Shown here piece after piece: positions 42,039 through 51,016 of a DNA stretch of 64,000 nucleotides. The notes under the pieces were generated by a model. The model saw nothing but the letters and a program-made list of their open reading frames with translations. It was not told where the DNA came from and searched no databases. Origin of the DNA: Brevibacterium epidermidis NBRC 14811 (GTDB taxonomy: Bacteria; Actinomycetota; Actinomycetes; Actinomycetales; Brevibacteriaceae); NCBI RefSeq assembly GCF_001570805.1, contig NZ_BCSJ01000018.1, positions 211,292 through 275,291 of the forward strand, in the 5' to 3' direction. A program made the translations under genes and the position numbers. Numbering within the stretch: position 1 is the stretch's first letter; each line of letters starts with the position of its first letter.

Positions 42039-42715
42039 CCGAGACGATTCGCGTCGTCATCGTCGACGATCAGGAACTCGTCCGGGCCGGACTGCGGCCC
42101 CTGGCCGAACGCGACGGAGACATCACGGTCGTCGCCGAGGCGACGGACGGGAGATCAGGACTGTCGCATGTGCGGGAGCTGCGCCCCGATGTCGTGCTCA
42201 TGGACATCCGCATGCCCGTCATGGACGGAATCGAGGCGACGCAGGCGATCGTCGCCGACGATGCGCTGAACGGGGTCAGGGTTCTCATACTCACCACCTT
42301 CGACGAGGACGAGAACGTCTTCGCGGCTATCCGGGCGGGTGCCGCCGGGTACCTACTCAAGGACGTCTCCCCCGACGATCTGCGCTCGGCAATCCGCACG
42401 GTCGCCGCCGGTGACGCCCTGCTGTCGCCATCGATCACCGCTGCGGTCATGCGGGCCGTCGCCGAGGGACACTCCTCCGATCCGGACGGCCATGGGCTCG
42501 ATGAGCTGACCGAACGGGAAGTCGAGGTCCTCAGCGGAATCGGGCGCGGACTGACCAATGACGAGATCGCCGCCGAACTCTTCCTCAGCCCCGCCACGGC
42601 TCGCACCTATGTCAGCCGACTGCTCACTCGCCTCGACGCTCGGGACCGAGCGGCGCTCATCGTGCTCGCCTATGAGACGGGGCTGGTCCGGCCAGGCGGA
42701 GGCGCTCCTCACTGA
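42035..42715 (+). CDS. NarL/LuxR-type response regulator
   Basis: 226 residues. The receiver domain has acidic D11-D12 and phospho-acceptor D57 (VLMDIRMP), the switch Thr/Lys (LTTF, LLKD), and a C-terminal LuxR HTH (LTEREVEVLSGIGRGLTNDEIA, split here as LTEREVEVL and LTNDEIAAELF). Partner of the kinase encoded just upstream. Possible targets are itself and the divergent membrane protein/multicopper oxidase operon. Confidence 0.93.
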   Translation: MTETIRVVIVDDQELVRAGLRPLAERDGDITVVAEATDGRSGLSHVRELRPDVVLMDIRMPVMDGIEATQAIVADDALNGVRVLILTTFDEDENVFAAIRAGAAGYLLKDVSPDDLRSAIRTVAAGDALLSPSITAAVMRAVAEGHSSDPDGHGLDELTEREVEVLSGIGRGLTNDEIAAELFLSPATARTYVSRLLTRLDARDRAALIVLAYETGLVRPGGGAPH

Positions 42716-42836
42716 TCGGAACCGACTCCCATCGAACGTCCTCCGATCACCCAGTGCACACTCTGACTGCAGGAGTAGCGTTGCAGGCACAGCCCAAAAG
42801 GTTTGGACCGTGGACGAAAACATCAGGTGATCGACC

Positions 42837-43079
42837 ATGAGCACAACCCAGATCTATCAGTCTCCGCAGCCCCTGCAGGTGGTCGGCAAGAGTGCGGCGC
42901 TGTTCCTCTTCCTCGGCGTCCTCGGCTTCCTCTTCGTCAAGGTCGTCGGCCCGATCCTCCAGACCGGACCCGAATATGTCATCGAGGCGATCGTCTCCGG
43001 GGTCCCGCTGCTCATCGCCGCCGGATGCGCCGTCACCGCGCTGACGCTGACGATCGTGCACCGGATCCGGCGTTCCTGA
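42837..43079 (+). CDS. small membrane protein
   Basis: 80 residues with two membrane helices (SAALFLFLGVLGFLF and VPLLIAAGCAVTALTL) and a basic C-terminus. No recognised family. AGGTGA lies 6 nt before the ATG. The gene ends at the base before the stop of the convergent VOC-family gene. Confidence 0.65.
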   Translation: MSTTQIYQSPQPLQVVGKSAALFLFLGVLGFLFVKVVGPILQTGPEYVIEAIVSGVPLLIAAGCAVTALTLTIVHRIRRS

Positions 43080-43433
43080 TCAGCGAGAGTGCGCGACGAT
43101 ATTGAACACGTTGCCATCGGGTGCGCGGACGAAGAACCGTCGCACTCCCCATTCCTCGTCAGTGAGCGGGTGGACGATCTCGATGCCCTGCTCCTGTGCT
43201 TCAGCAAAGGCAACGTCGACGTCTTCGACGAGCACCGAAGCCACGGGATTCGTGTGCCCGGTCTCATCCTCGGTGAGCACCTGCACGCTGGCGCCGGTCT
43301 CCGGAGAGGTGAAGCGTGCCACCCAGCCGAGGTTGAACTCCTCGTCGCTCAGCCCGAGGAAGCCCGCATAGAACTCCCGAGCGGTGTCGAGATCGTCGAC
43401 TGCGATGTCCGGGATGACTCTGTTGACCTGCAT
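43080..43433 (-). CDS. VOC-family (glyoxalase/bleomycin-resistance fold) protein
   Basis: 117 residues: one VOC module of two beta-alpha-beta-beta-beta units, with VIPDIAVDDLDTAREFYAGFLG at the start (recognised by the DTAREFY segment) and FFVRAPDGNVFNIVAH at the end. Possible metal-site residues are sparse, so enzyme activity is doubtful. Substrate unknown. Confidence 0.82.
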   Translation of the reverse strand: MQVNRVIPDIAVDDLDTAREFYAGFLGLSDEEFNLGWVARFTSPETGASVQVLTEDETGHTNPVASVLVEDVDVAFAEAQEQGIEIVHPLTDEEWGVRRFFVRAPDGNVFNIVAHSR

Positions 43434-43437
43434 GCCA

Positions 43438-43971
43438 TCACCACTGATCGTGGTCGAAGACCTGGCAGAACACGCTGGTCATCTGATCGCTGAAGAGGAC
43501 GAACTGCAGCTCGTCGATCGATTCCCAGCGCCCGCGGGACCGTCCGTCGACGATGACGCTGTGAACCGCCTCGGCGACGTCTCTGGGCGACCAGCCGTAG
43601 ACTCCGCCGCCGATGGCGGGGAACGCGATCGAAGAGGCTCCGACCTCCTCGGCGAGGTTGAGGCTCGACTCGAAACAGGACTCGAGGATCTCCGGGTCCG
43701 CCTCACCCGCGTTCCGATTCGGTCCGACCGTGTGGATGACCCAGCGGGCAGGCAGATCCCCCGCCGAGGTGGCCACGGCCTGACCCGGCGGCAGACCGCG
43801 CACATGGGTGGTCTGCCTGACCTCGCGGCAGGCTTCGAGCAGCGCGGGACCAGCCGCGCGGTGGATGGCTCCGTCGACTCCGCCGCCACCAAGCAGAGAC
43901 GAATTCGCGGCGTTGACGATCGCGTCGACGGCCACCTCGGTGATATCGCCTTCGAGAACCGTGATCTTCAT
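43438..43971 (-). CDS. macrodomain protein (O-acetyl-ADP-ribose deacetylase-like)
   Basis: 177 residues forming a single macrodomain of the MacroD/YmdB type: DAIVNAANSSLLGGGGVDGAIHR (read as NAANS and GGGGVDGAI), GDLPARWVIHTVGP and FPAIGGGVYGW. It would hydrolyse O-acetyl-ADP-ribose or mono-ADP-ribose from proteins. TAGACT lies 6 nt before the ATG at 43971, giving a leaderless transcript. VOC follows 4 nt downstream on the same strand. Confidence 0.92.
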   Translation of the reverse strand: MKITVLEGDITEVAVDAIVNAANSSLLGGGGVDGAIHRAAGPALLEACREVRQTTHVRGLPPGQAVATSAGDLPARWVIHTVGPNRNAGEADPEILESCFESSLNLAEEVGASSIAFPAIGGGVYGWSPRDVAEAVHSVIVDGRSRGRWESIDELQFVLFSDQMTSVFCQVFDHDQW

Positions 43972-43977
43972 GCCTCG

Positions 43978-43983
43978 AGTCTA
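43978..43983 (-). promoter_or_regulatory. -10 box for leaderless macrodomain transcript
   Basis: On the minus strand TAGACT is followed by 6 nt and the ATG at 43971. Confidence 0.5.
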
Positions 43984-44003
43984 GACATCGGCACTGACAA
44001 TGC

Positions 44004-44043
44004 ACATCGGCCAGCGCAGCTTTTCAGCTGCGCCGGCCGATGT
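44004..44043 (-). terminator. hairpin terminator of the thiosulfate-uptake operon
   Basis: Two 18-nt arms (ACATCGGCCAGCGCAGCT and its partner at 44026-44043) pair with one mismatch around a 4-nt loop, downstream of the TusA-like gene and before the macrodomain promoter. Confidence 0.75.
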
Positions 44044-44062
44044 GGCTGGGTTCTTCCGTGAG

Positions 44063-44287
44063 TCAGGCCTTCTGGACGGTGATGGTCCAGCTGGCGTCGG
44101 TGACCCGGTCGAAGTGGGTGACGGGATAGCCGTTCTCGGCGGCCCACTGCGGGATCGCCTCGGTGGCCTGAGTGCAGTCGAAGTTGATGACGAGTTCGTC
44201 ACCGGCCTCGAGACCGGTCATCGCATCCTTGGCTTCGACGAGGGGGAAGGGGCAGACCTGGCCGTCGGTTTCGAGTACTTGCTTCAT
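44063..44287 (-). CDS. tsuB: TusA/YeeD-like sulfur carrier protein
   Basis: 74 residues of the TusA family with the sulfur-carrying Cys in CPFPLVEAK. Partner of the YeeE-type channel encoded just upstream (4-nt overlap). In E. coli and Spirochaeta the YeeD (TsuB)-YeeE (TsuA) pair mediates thiosulfate uptake; TsuB accepts the sulfur inside the cell. Symbol assigned by this pairing. Confidence 0.85.
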   Translation of the reverse strand: MKQVLETDGQVCPFPLVEAKDAMTGLEAGDELVINFDCTQATEAIPQWAAENGYPVTHFDRVTDASWTITVQKA

Positions 44288-45336
44288 ACTGTCCTGCTTT
44301 CCGCGGGCGCTGCGGCCTGCGACTTCTTCGGTTTGATGGAGACCTTGGCTGCGATTCCGGAGCCGACGATCATGAAGACCATAGACACCCAGCCCTGGTA
44401 TTCGAACTGTGCGGTCGAGACCATCGCGTTGCCGACGGTGCAGCCGCCGGCGATGGCTGCGCCGACGCCCATGCCGATACCGCCGATGATCGACTTGATG
44501 ATCACGCTCTTGTCCGGCACGCGGACCCGGAACTCGCCGGAGGCCTTTGCTGCGATGAAGGAGCCGACAAGGATGCCGATGACGAGCATGACGCCCCAGT
44601 CGATGAGCTGCGTGTCACCCGTGGTGAGGTATCCGGCGAGGTTCGCCGAGGGGGTGGTGATGCCCAGACCCGAGTTGCGGCCCGTGGCGGCGGAGAGCGG
44701 CCAGGCGATCGTGGCGATGATGCCGATGACCACGGCTGTGGCGAAGGGGTTCCAGCGCTTCTCGGTGAGCAGGTGCGCCAGGCCTGTCTTGCGCGGAGGC
44801 AGGGTGGCCATCGGAGTCTTGAGTTTGCGGGCATGGTGGACGGTCAGCCAGATCGCCACTGCAGAGATGATGGCGACGAAGACCCAGGGGCTCATGCCGG
44901 TGCTCGCCTGCAGGCTGCCGTTGTCCAGGGTGATCCCGCGGATGCCCTCGGTGAAGCCGGCGAGCGGGCCGAGCTTCATCACCGCGGAGAAGAGGGCGTA
45001 GAAGATGAGGGCGAACCAGCTGCCGACGAGTCCTTCACCGGCCCGGTAGTAGGTGCCAGTCGCGCAGCCTCCGGCGTAGACCATGGCCCAACCGAAGATC
45101 AGTCCGCCGACGATCGAGGCCAGCCATGGGAACGGCGTCGCCTCGAGGGTGATGACTCCGAAGCTGTTGAGCAGGAACAGGCCGATGGAATGCACGGCGA
45201 TGAGCACGATGAGGGCGGAGAACCACCGCGTGTTCCCCGTCAGGGTGAGGTCGCGGAAGGCCCCGGTCACACAGAAACGCCCACGTTGGAACACAAATCC
45301 GAGGACGAGGCCGACTATAAGTCCGGTAATGATCAT
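44284..45336 (-). CDS. tsuA: YeeE/YedE-family thiosulfate uptake channel
   Basis: 350 residues, about nine membrane helices, with the three conserved cysteines thought to relay thiosulfate: C22 (RGRFCVTGA), C91 (YAGGCATGTYYR) and C299 (AGGCTVGNAM). C22 and C91 match the numbering of the Spirochaeta thermophila protein as I recall it. GAAAGC lies before the ATG. The operon is divergent from pobA. Confidence 0.9.
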   Translation of the reverse strand: MIITGLIVGLVLGFVFQRGRFCVTGAFRDLTLTGNTRWFSALIVLIAVHSIGLFLLNSFGVITLEATPFPWLASIVGGLIFGWAMVYAGGCATGTYYRAGEGLVGSWFALIFYALFSAVMKLGPLAGFTEGIRGITLDNGSLQASTGMSPWVFVAIISAVAIWLTVHHARKLKTPMATLPPRKTGLAHLLTEKRWNPFATAVVIGIIATIAWPLSAATGRNSGLGITTPSANLAGYLTTGDTQLIDWGVMLVIGILVGSFIAAKASGEFRVRVPDKSVIIKSIIGGIGMGVGAAIAGGCTVGNAMVSTAQFEYQGWVSMVFMIVGSGIAAKVSIKPKKSQAAAPAESRTV

Positions 45337-45452
45337 TGAGCTGCTTTCTGTTCACGGCAGGTTCGCTGACGAACACAACAGTGGCCTATTTTGCTCAACA
45401 ATCGGGGATCAGTCAACCATGAGCGACAAGGAGCGCCGCCAGCACCGCACAT

Positions 45453-45469
45453 CTCCCATTCATTGAGAA
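45453..45469. promoter_or_regulatory. candidate IclR operator, copy 2 (upstream of pobA)
   Basis: CTCCCATTCATTGAGAA, identical to the site between the ALDH and iclR genes at 34951. It lies 65 nt before the pobA GTG, a position suited to control of the pobA-pca operon. Confidence 0.6.
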
Positions 45470-45534
45470 CGTCGTCGCCTCACGTCCGTGACTGGGAGCA
45501 CACTGTTGAGAAGAGAGAAGGCAAGGAGGCCAAA

Positions 45535-46719
45535 GTGGCACAACTTCAGACAGAGGTCGCGATCGTCGGCGCCGGACCCGCGGGACTCATGCTCGCGCAC
45601 CTGCTGCACAACGCAGGCATCGAATCCGTCGTCATCGACAATCGCAGCCGCGACGATATCGCCCACACCCACCGCGCCGGAATCCTCGAAGCAGGATCGG
45701 TGCGCATGCTCGAGGCCGCAGGCGTCGAATCCCGCGTCCACAAGGACGGGCACCGCCACGACGGCATCGACATCCGAGTCAACGGCACCTCGAACCACTT
45801 CGACTTCCCCGAACTCGTCGGCGAATCCGTCTGGCTCTACCCCCAGAATGAGATCTTCGTCGACCTCTCCGCCGCCCGCGAACGAACCGGCCGCCCCATC
45901 TACTACTCGGTCACGGACACCCGCATCGGCGATATCGAAACCGAACGCCCATGGGTCACCGCCACCACCTCCGACGGCGAGGAACTGCGCATCGACGCCC
46001 GTTACGTCGTCGGCTCCGACGGCTCCCGCGGACCCTGCCGCTCGATGATCCCGGACGACACCCGACAGCGGTTCTTCCACGAGTACCCCTTCGCCTGGTT
46101 CGGCATCCTCTGCGAAGCCCCGCCCAGCCACGAAGTCCTCATCTACTCCCGCTCCGAACGCGGATTCGCACTCATCTCCCAGCGCAGCTCGAACGTCCAG
46201 CGGATGTACTTCCAGGCCTCCCCCGACACCGACGTGGCCGACTGGTCCGACGACCGGATCTGGAGCGAACTCCAGGCGCGCGTCGACGGCCCCGACGGCT
46301 TCGAGCTCAAGACCGGGCCAATCTTCGACAAGACCGTGCTGCCCTTCCGTTCGGCCGTGACCGAGCCGATGCAGCACGGATCGATGTTCCTCGCCGGCGA
46401 CAGCGCCCACACGGTCCCGCCGACCGGAGCGAAGGGCCTCAACCTCGCCTTCGCTGACGTCGCAGTACTCGCACCCGCCCTCATCAAGGCGCTCAAGGAA
46501 TCCGACGCCGAGGCGCTGGCCGGCTATTCGCAGACCGCGACCAAGCGCGTCTGGAAGGCCCAGAACTTCTCCTACCAGATGACACGGATGCTCCACACCG
46601 ACCCGACTCAGGATGCCTTCGAAACGAAGCGCAGCCTCGGCGAGCTCCGATCCATCCTCGAATCCGACCACGGTCGCCGCTACCTGGCCGAGTGCTACAC
46701 CGGCTGGCCACACGGCTGA
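45535..46719 (+). CDS. pobA: 4-hydroxybenzoate 3-monooxygenase
   Basis: Flavoprotein that hydroxylates 4-hydroxybenzoate to protocatechuate with NAD(P)H and O2. 394 residues, exactly the usual length: VGAGPAGLMLAHLL (FAD), the substrate segment with RSRDDIAHTHRAGILE (short of NR/HR contacts), YVVGSDGSRGPCR, and LAGDSAHTVPPTGAKGLN. The GTG at 45535 has AAGGAGG 6 nt upstream; a longer frame from 45391 has no support. First gene of pobA-pcaHGBL. Confidence 0.95.
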   Translation: MAQLQTEVAIVGAGPAGLMLAHLLHNAGIESVVIDNRSRDDIAHTHRAGILEAGSVRMLEAAGVESRVHKDGHRHDGIDIRVNGTSNHFDFPELVGESVWLYPQNEIFVDLSAARERTGRPIYYSVTDTRIGDIETERPWVTATTSDGEELRIDARYVVGSDGSRGPCRSMIPDDTRQRFFHEYPFAWFGILCEAPPSHEVLIYSRSERGFALISQRSSNVQRMYFQASPDTDVADWSDDRIWSELQARVDGPDGFELKTGPIFDKTVLPFRSAVTEPMQHGSMFLAGDSAHTVPPTGAKGLNLAFADVAVLAPALIKALKESDAEALAGYSQTATKRVWKAQNFSYQMTRMLHTDPTQDAFETKRSLGELRSILESDHGRRYLAECYTGWPHG

Positions 46720-46767
46720 GCCGCCACGACCCCACCACGACCTCAACCTCAGCAGAAAGGTTCGACG

Positions 46768-47586
46768 ATGAGTGCACAACAGAACTCGGACGCCGACGAA
46801 TTGAAGGGCCCCGACGACGCCGCAGAATCCCAGGCGACGCTGTCCGCCGAGATCGACGGCATCGAAGCGCAGTACAAGCAGGACGTCGCGGGCGGCAAGA
46901 AGCCCGAGACCCAGCCCCGCCTGGACTACCGGCCCTACCGGTCCTCGATCCTGCGCCATCCGACGAAGGACCCCCGCCACACCGACCCGGAGACGATCGA
47001 GCTCTTCTCCCCCGCCTTCGGACACCGGGACATCGGCACCCTCGAATCGGATCTCACCATCCAGGCCGACGGCGAACCCATCGGCGAGCGCATCCGCGTC
47101 ACCGGTCGGGTCCTCGACGGCGAAGGACGCCCCGTGCGCAACCAGCTCGTCGAGATCTGGCAGGCGAACTCGGCCGGCCGCTACATCCACAAACGCGACC
47201 AGCACCCGGCCCCGATCGACCCGAACTTCACCGGCGTCGGACGCACCCTGACCGGCGACGACGGCTCCTATTCATTCACGACGATCAAGCCCGGCCCCTA
47301 CCCGTGGAAGAACCACCACAACGCCTGGCGACCGGCCCATATCCACTTCTCGCTCTTCGGATCCGAGTTCACACAGCGGATGATCACTCAGATGTACTTC
47401 CCAGGCGATCCGCTCTTCGCGCTCGACCCGATCTACCAGTCGATCACCGACCAGAAGGCCCGCGACCGCCTGGTCGCGACCTATGACCACAACATCACCG
47501 AGCACGAATTCCTCATGGGCTTTAACTGGGACATCGTGCTCACCGGCGCCAACCGGACCTGGATGGAAGAAGAGGACGATGACTGA
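46768..47586 (+). CDS. pcaH: protocatechuate 3,4-dioxygenase beta subunit
   Basis: Catalytic Fe(III) subunit of intradiol ring cleavage, giving 3-carboxy-cis,cis-muconate. 272 residues, longer than the usual ~240 because of an N-terminal extension of about 40 acidic residues. Iron ligands are the tyrosines of GRYIHKRDQH and GPYPWKNHH and the histidines of RPAHIHFSLFG. AGAAAGG precedes the ATG. It overlaps pcaG by 8 nt. Confidence 0.95.
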   Translation: MSAQQNSDADELKGPDDAAESQATLSAEIDGIEAQYKQDVAGGKKPETQPRLDYRPYRSSILRHPTKDPRHTDPETIELFSPAFGHRDIGTLESDLTIQADGEPIGERIRVTGRVLDGEGRPVRNQLVEIWQANSAGRYIHKRDQHPAPIDPNFTGVGRTLTGDDGSYSFTTIKPGPYPWKNHHNAWRPAHIHFSLFGSEFTQRMITQMYFPGDPLFALDPIYQSITDQKARDRLVATYDHNITEHEFLMGFNWDIVLTGANRTWMEEEDDD

Positions 47587-48163
47587 CACCCCCACGACCC
47601 CTGATCTCACACCGACCCCGGGCCAGACCGTCGGTCCGTTCTACGGCTATGCGCTGCCGTTCGAGCACGATAATGAGCTCGTCCCGCCCGGCTCGGCTCG
47701 CGCCGTGCAGCTGACAGGAACCGTCTATGACGGAGCCGGTGACCCGGTCCCCGATGCCATCCTCGAGATCTGGCAGCCCGATGAGCACGGCGCTGTCCCC
47801 CGCGAGACGGGATCGCTGCGCCGCAACGGCTTCACCTTCACCGGCTTCGGCCGCGCCGCCGTCGACCCCGAAGGCGAGTTCAGCTTCTCCACGGTCGATC
47901 CCGGCCCCACCGAGGCGGGCAAGGCCCCCTTCATCAGCGTCGTCATCTTCGCCCGCGGGCTGCTCAACCGCCTGTTCACCCGCATCTACCTGCCCGAGGA
48001 CACCGCGGCCCTGGCCGCCGACCCTCTCCTGTCCTCGCTCGACGACGACGAGCGCTCCCGCCTCATCGCCACTCGAGGGGCTGACGGATCGCTGCACTTC
48101 GACATACGGTTGCAGGGTGAGGAGGAAACCCCCTTCCTCCGTTTCCCCAGCCACGAGGACTGA
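47579..48163 (+). CDS. pcaG: protocatechuate 3,4-dioxygenase alpha subunit
   Basis: 194 residues. The alpha subunit shares the fold of PcaH but lacks most iron ligands. Typical segments: TPGQTVGPFYGYALP, ILEIWQPDEHG, and FARGLLNRLFTRIYLPED. It starts within the pcaH stop region (8-nt overlap), so the two subunits are coupled. pcaB begins 6 nt after its stop. Confidence 0.94.
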   Translation: MTDTPTTPDLTPTPGQTVGPFYGYALPFEHDNELVPPGSARAVQLTGTVYDGAGDPVPDAILEIWQPDEHGAVPRETGSLRRNGFTFTGFGRAAVDPEGEFSFSTVDPGPTEAGKAPFISVVIFARGLLNRLFTRIYLPEDTAALAADPLLSSLDDDERSRLIATRGADGSLHFDIRLQGEEETPFLRFPSHED

Positions 48164-48169
48164 CGCGAC

Positions 48170-49540
48170 ATGACCGACACCGCCCACACCCGGTTCCTCT
48201 TCGCCCCCGGCGATCTGCGCGGATCCGAAGCCATCGACGACGCCGCGTTCATCACTGCGATCGGCCAAGTCGAGACCGCATGGATCGTCGCGCAGGGACG
48301 GGTGGGGCTGGTGTCGTCGGAGATCCGCGCCGAGGTGGCCGCCGCCATCGATGCCACGATCCGCACGCTCACGGACGATCCCACCCAATTGCAGACCCTC
48401 GGCGAGGATGCCGAATCCGGAGGCAACCCGCTCATCCCGTTCCTCGCTCTCGTCCGCTCCCGGCTCTCTTCCGAAGCCTCACGCTGCCTGCACCGGGGAC
48501 TGACCAGCCAAGACGTCATCGATACGGCGATCGGTCTGCTCGTTTCCCGCGTCGTTCGACAGATGCAGGCACGCCTCGAAGTCATCGGCGCCTCCCTCGT
48601 CGAACTCTCCGACGCTCACGCCCAGACCCTGTGTCTGGCCCGCACCCTCACCCAGCCGGCCCTGCCGACGACCTTCGGACTCAAGGCCGCAGCCTGGGCC
48701 GCCGAGGTCAATGAAGTCCAGGGGCAGGCGCCCTACGTCGACTATGTGCAGGTCGGCGGGGCCGCCGGCACCCGTGCCGCGATCCGCTGGTTCGCCGGCG
48801 ACTCCACCGAATCCCTGCTGCGCGAATTCCACGTCCAGATGGTCGGCCCCGATGCGGCACTCACCCAGATCCCCGTTCCCTGGCACACCGATCGCGTCCG
48901 CATTCTCTCCTGGGGCTCCCACCTCGCCCAATGCGTCACCGTCGGGGCGTCCATCGCCCGCGACGTCCTCATCGGCGTGCGTCCCGAGATCGGTGAGCTG
49001 TCCCTGGCCTCCACCGGCGGGTCCTCGACGATGCCGCACAAGTCGAACCCCACCTCGGCGGTGCTGCTCCACCGCAACGGAATGCGCGTCCCCGGAGCGC
49101 TGTCCACTCTGACCACGGCCGCCGCCGAAGCCATCGAAGAACGCTCCGACGGCGCCTGGCATGCCGAATGGCCGGCCCTGTCCGAGCTCATGACCCTGGC
49201 GATCTCCTCGCTCATCATCCTCGACGAGATGATCGCGGGCCTGCGGGTCAACGCCGAGGCCATGCGCGTCAACCTCGACGCCGCCTCCCCCGGGATCTAT
49301 GGGGAGAAGCTCGGCATCGTCTTCGGCGACCGGATCGACAAAGACACTCGCGCAGCCATCATCGCCCCCGGCTCCGATCCTGTCGCAGCGCTGCGCGCCG
49401 AGATCGGCGACGAGGACGGAATCGAGGAATTCTTCACCCCCGAGTCCTACCTCGGTGAGGCCGAGGACATCCGCCGCACCATCCTGGCGACCATCGACAG
49501 TTCCGGACCGCAGGAGATCGACCTGCCGTCCTTCGACTGA
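48170..49540 (+). CDS. pcaB: 3-carboxy-cis,cis-muconate cycloisomerase
   Basis: 456 residues of the fumarase/aspartase superfamily, converting 3-carboxymuconate to gamma-carboxymuconolactone. The signature GGSSTMPHKSNPTSAV lies near residue 285; TSQDVIDTA is the second conserved region. GAGGACTGACGCGAC upstream supplies the ribosome site, inside pcaG. Confidence 0.94.
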   Translation: MTDTAHTRFLFAPGDLRGSEAIDDAAFITAIGQVETAWIVAQGRVGLVSSEIRAEVAAAIDATIRTLTDDPTQLQTLGEDAESGGNPLIPFLALVRSRLSSEASRCLHRGLTSQDVIDTAIGLLVSRVVRQMQARLEVIGASLVELSDAHAQTLCLARTLTQPALPTTFGLKAAAWAAEVNEVQGQAPYVDYVQVGGAAGTRAAIRWFAGDSTESLLREFHVQMVGPDAALTQIPVPWHTDRVRILSWGSHLAQCVTVGASIARDVLIGVRPEIGELSLASTGGSSTMPHKSNPTSAVLLHRNGMRVPGALSTLTTAAAEAIEERSDGAWHAEWPALSELMTLAISSLIILDEMIAGLRVNAEAMRVNLDAASPGIYGEKLGIVFGDRIDKDTRAAIIAPGSDPVAALRAEIGDEDGIEEFFTPESYLGEAEDIRRTILATIDSSGPQEIDLPSFD

Positions 49541-49584
49541 GACCCGTATTCCGATTTGAGAGCCGACCGAAGAAAGTGACATCC

Positions 49585-50907
49585 ATGGACCTCACCGCAT
49601 CCGTCCTTGCCGCCCCCGCCGCCCCTGCCGCCGACGCCCGGGTGCTCGTCGTCCTGCCCTCGCTGGGCACCTCCGTAGCAGCTCTGTGGCAGCAGGCCGC
49701 CACCGAACTGACCGCGCTCAGTCCGGAGACGACGGTCATCGGCATCGACCTGCCCGGTCACGGTCGTTCGGTTCCGATCGACGTCCCTGCGGGGACCTCG
49801 GTGGCCCCGCGAATCACGATGTTCGACCTCGCCGAGGCGGTCCTGGGCACCCTGGACCGGGTCCTTCCCGATGTGGCCGCCCCCGGCGCTCCCGTCGACC
49901 TCGCCGGTGATTCGATCGGCGGTGCCACCGCCCTGCAGCTGGCGCTCGACCACGGAGACCGCTTCGGCCGCATCGCTGTCTTCTGCACGGGCGCGAAGAT
50001 CGGTGAGGCCTCGGCGTGGGAGGAACGGGCACAGACCGTGGCGACCTCGGGCACCCCGACTCAGGTCATCGGTTCGGCACAGCGCTGGTTCGGTGAAGGG
50101 TTCATGGACCGGGAACCGGAGGCCTCGGCCGCACTCCTGCATTCTCTTCAGGACGCCGACCGCTTTTCCTATGCCGCTCTCTGCTACGCGCTGGCCGACT
50201 TCGACGTCCGCTCGCGCCTGCCCGAGATCACGAGGCCGCTGCTAGCCGTCGCCGGGTCTCAGGACCAGCCGACTCCGGCGACGAAGCTCGCCGAGATTGC
50301 AGGCGAGGTCCCCGGCGCGCTCCTCGAGGTCATCGACGGTGCCGCCCACCTCGTCCCGGCCGAGGCTCCGGTCGTGACCGCGGGTCTGCTCGCTGACTTT
50401 CTGCAGGGAAAGGGACTCGGCGCCGGTGCCGGCGGCACGGGCGGGGTCGGCGCGGCCGCCGCAGGAGTTTCGGAGACCGAACTTCCGACCGCTTCCGGAC
50501 CGAGGGAAGCCAGCCGCGACGACGTGCGCGAGGCCGGAATGACCGTGCGACGGCAGGTGCTCTCCGACGCCCACGTCGACCGCGCGAATGCGAAGGTCGA
50601 TGACTTCACGGCCGACTTCCAGGACCTCATCACCCGCTACGCCTGGGGAGAGATCTGGACCCGACCGGGACTCGAACGTCGCATGCGCTCGGCGATCACG
50701 CTCACGGCCATGATCGCCGGCGGCCACGAAGCCGAACTGGCCATGCACGTCAAGGCCGCGCTGCGCAATGGACTCACCCGCGACGAGATCAAGGAGGTCC
50801 TCCTCCAGTCCGCGATCTACTGCTCCGTGCCGAGCGCGAACACCGCTTTCTCCGTCGCTTCCCAGGCCCTGGCCGAATACGAGGCGGAGGAAGCCCCAGC
50901 CGACTGA
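49585..50907 (+). CDS. pcaL: fused 3-oxoadipate enol-lactonase / 4-carboxymuconolactone decarboxylase
   Basis: 440 residues combining PcaD and PcaC activities, as in Rhodococcus and Streptomyces PcaL. Residues ~1-265 are an alpha/beta hydrolase with the nucleophile in AGDSIGGAT and the His of GAAHLVPAEAP. A Gly/Ala-rich linker leads to the decarboxylase domain (~310-435: RYAWGEIWTRPGLERR as its start, GGHEAELAMHVKAALRNG). The product is beta-ketoadipate. ATG at 49585 or GTG at 49576 are both possible starts. Last gene of the operon; pcaI, pcaJ and pcaF are not present in the window. Confidence 0.93.
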   Translation: MDLTASVLAAPAAPAADARVLVVLPSLGTSVAALWQQAATELTALSPETTVIGIDLPGHGRSVPIDVPAGTSVAPRITMFDLAEAVLGTLDRVLPDVAAPGAPVDLAGDSIGGATALQLALDHGDRFGRIAVFCTGAKIGEASAWEERAQTVATSGTPTQVIGSAQRWFGEGFMDREPEASAALLHSLQDADRFSYAALCYALADFDVRSRLPEITRPLLAVAGSQDQPTPATKLAEIAGEVPGALLEVIDGAAHLVPAEAPVVTAGLLADFLQGKGLGAGAGGTGGVGAAAAGVSETELPTASGPREASRDDVREAGMTVRRQVLSDAHVDRANAKVDDFTADFQDLITRYAWGEIWTRPGLERRMRSAITLTAMIAGGHEAELAMHVKAALRNGLTRDEIKEVLLQSAIYCSVPSANTAFSVASQALAEYEAEEAPAD

Positions 50908-51016
50908 GGCTGTTCGAATCGTCACATTGCGTCCTCAGGGGTTCCGAGGAAAGTCTGTGGGCAATAGGCTGGTGCGGTTGCCTCGCCGATCCCGCTTTTC
51001 CCCTTGAAGGAGCCCT

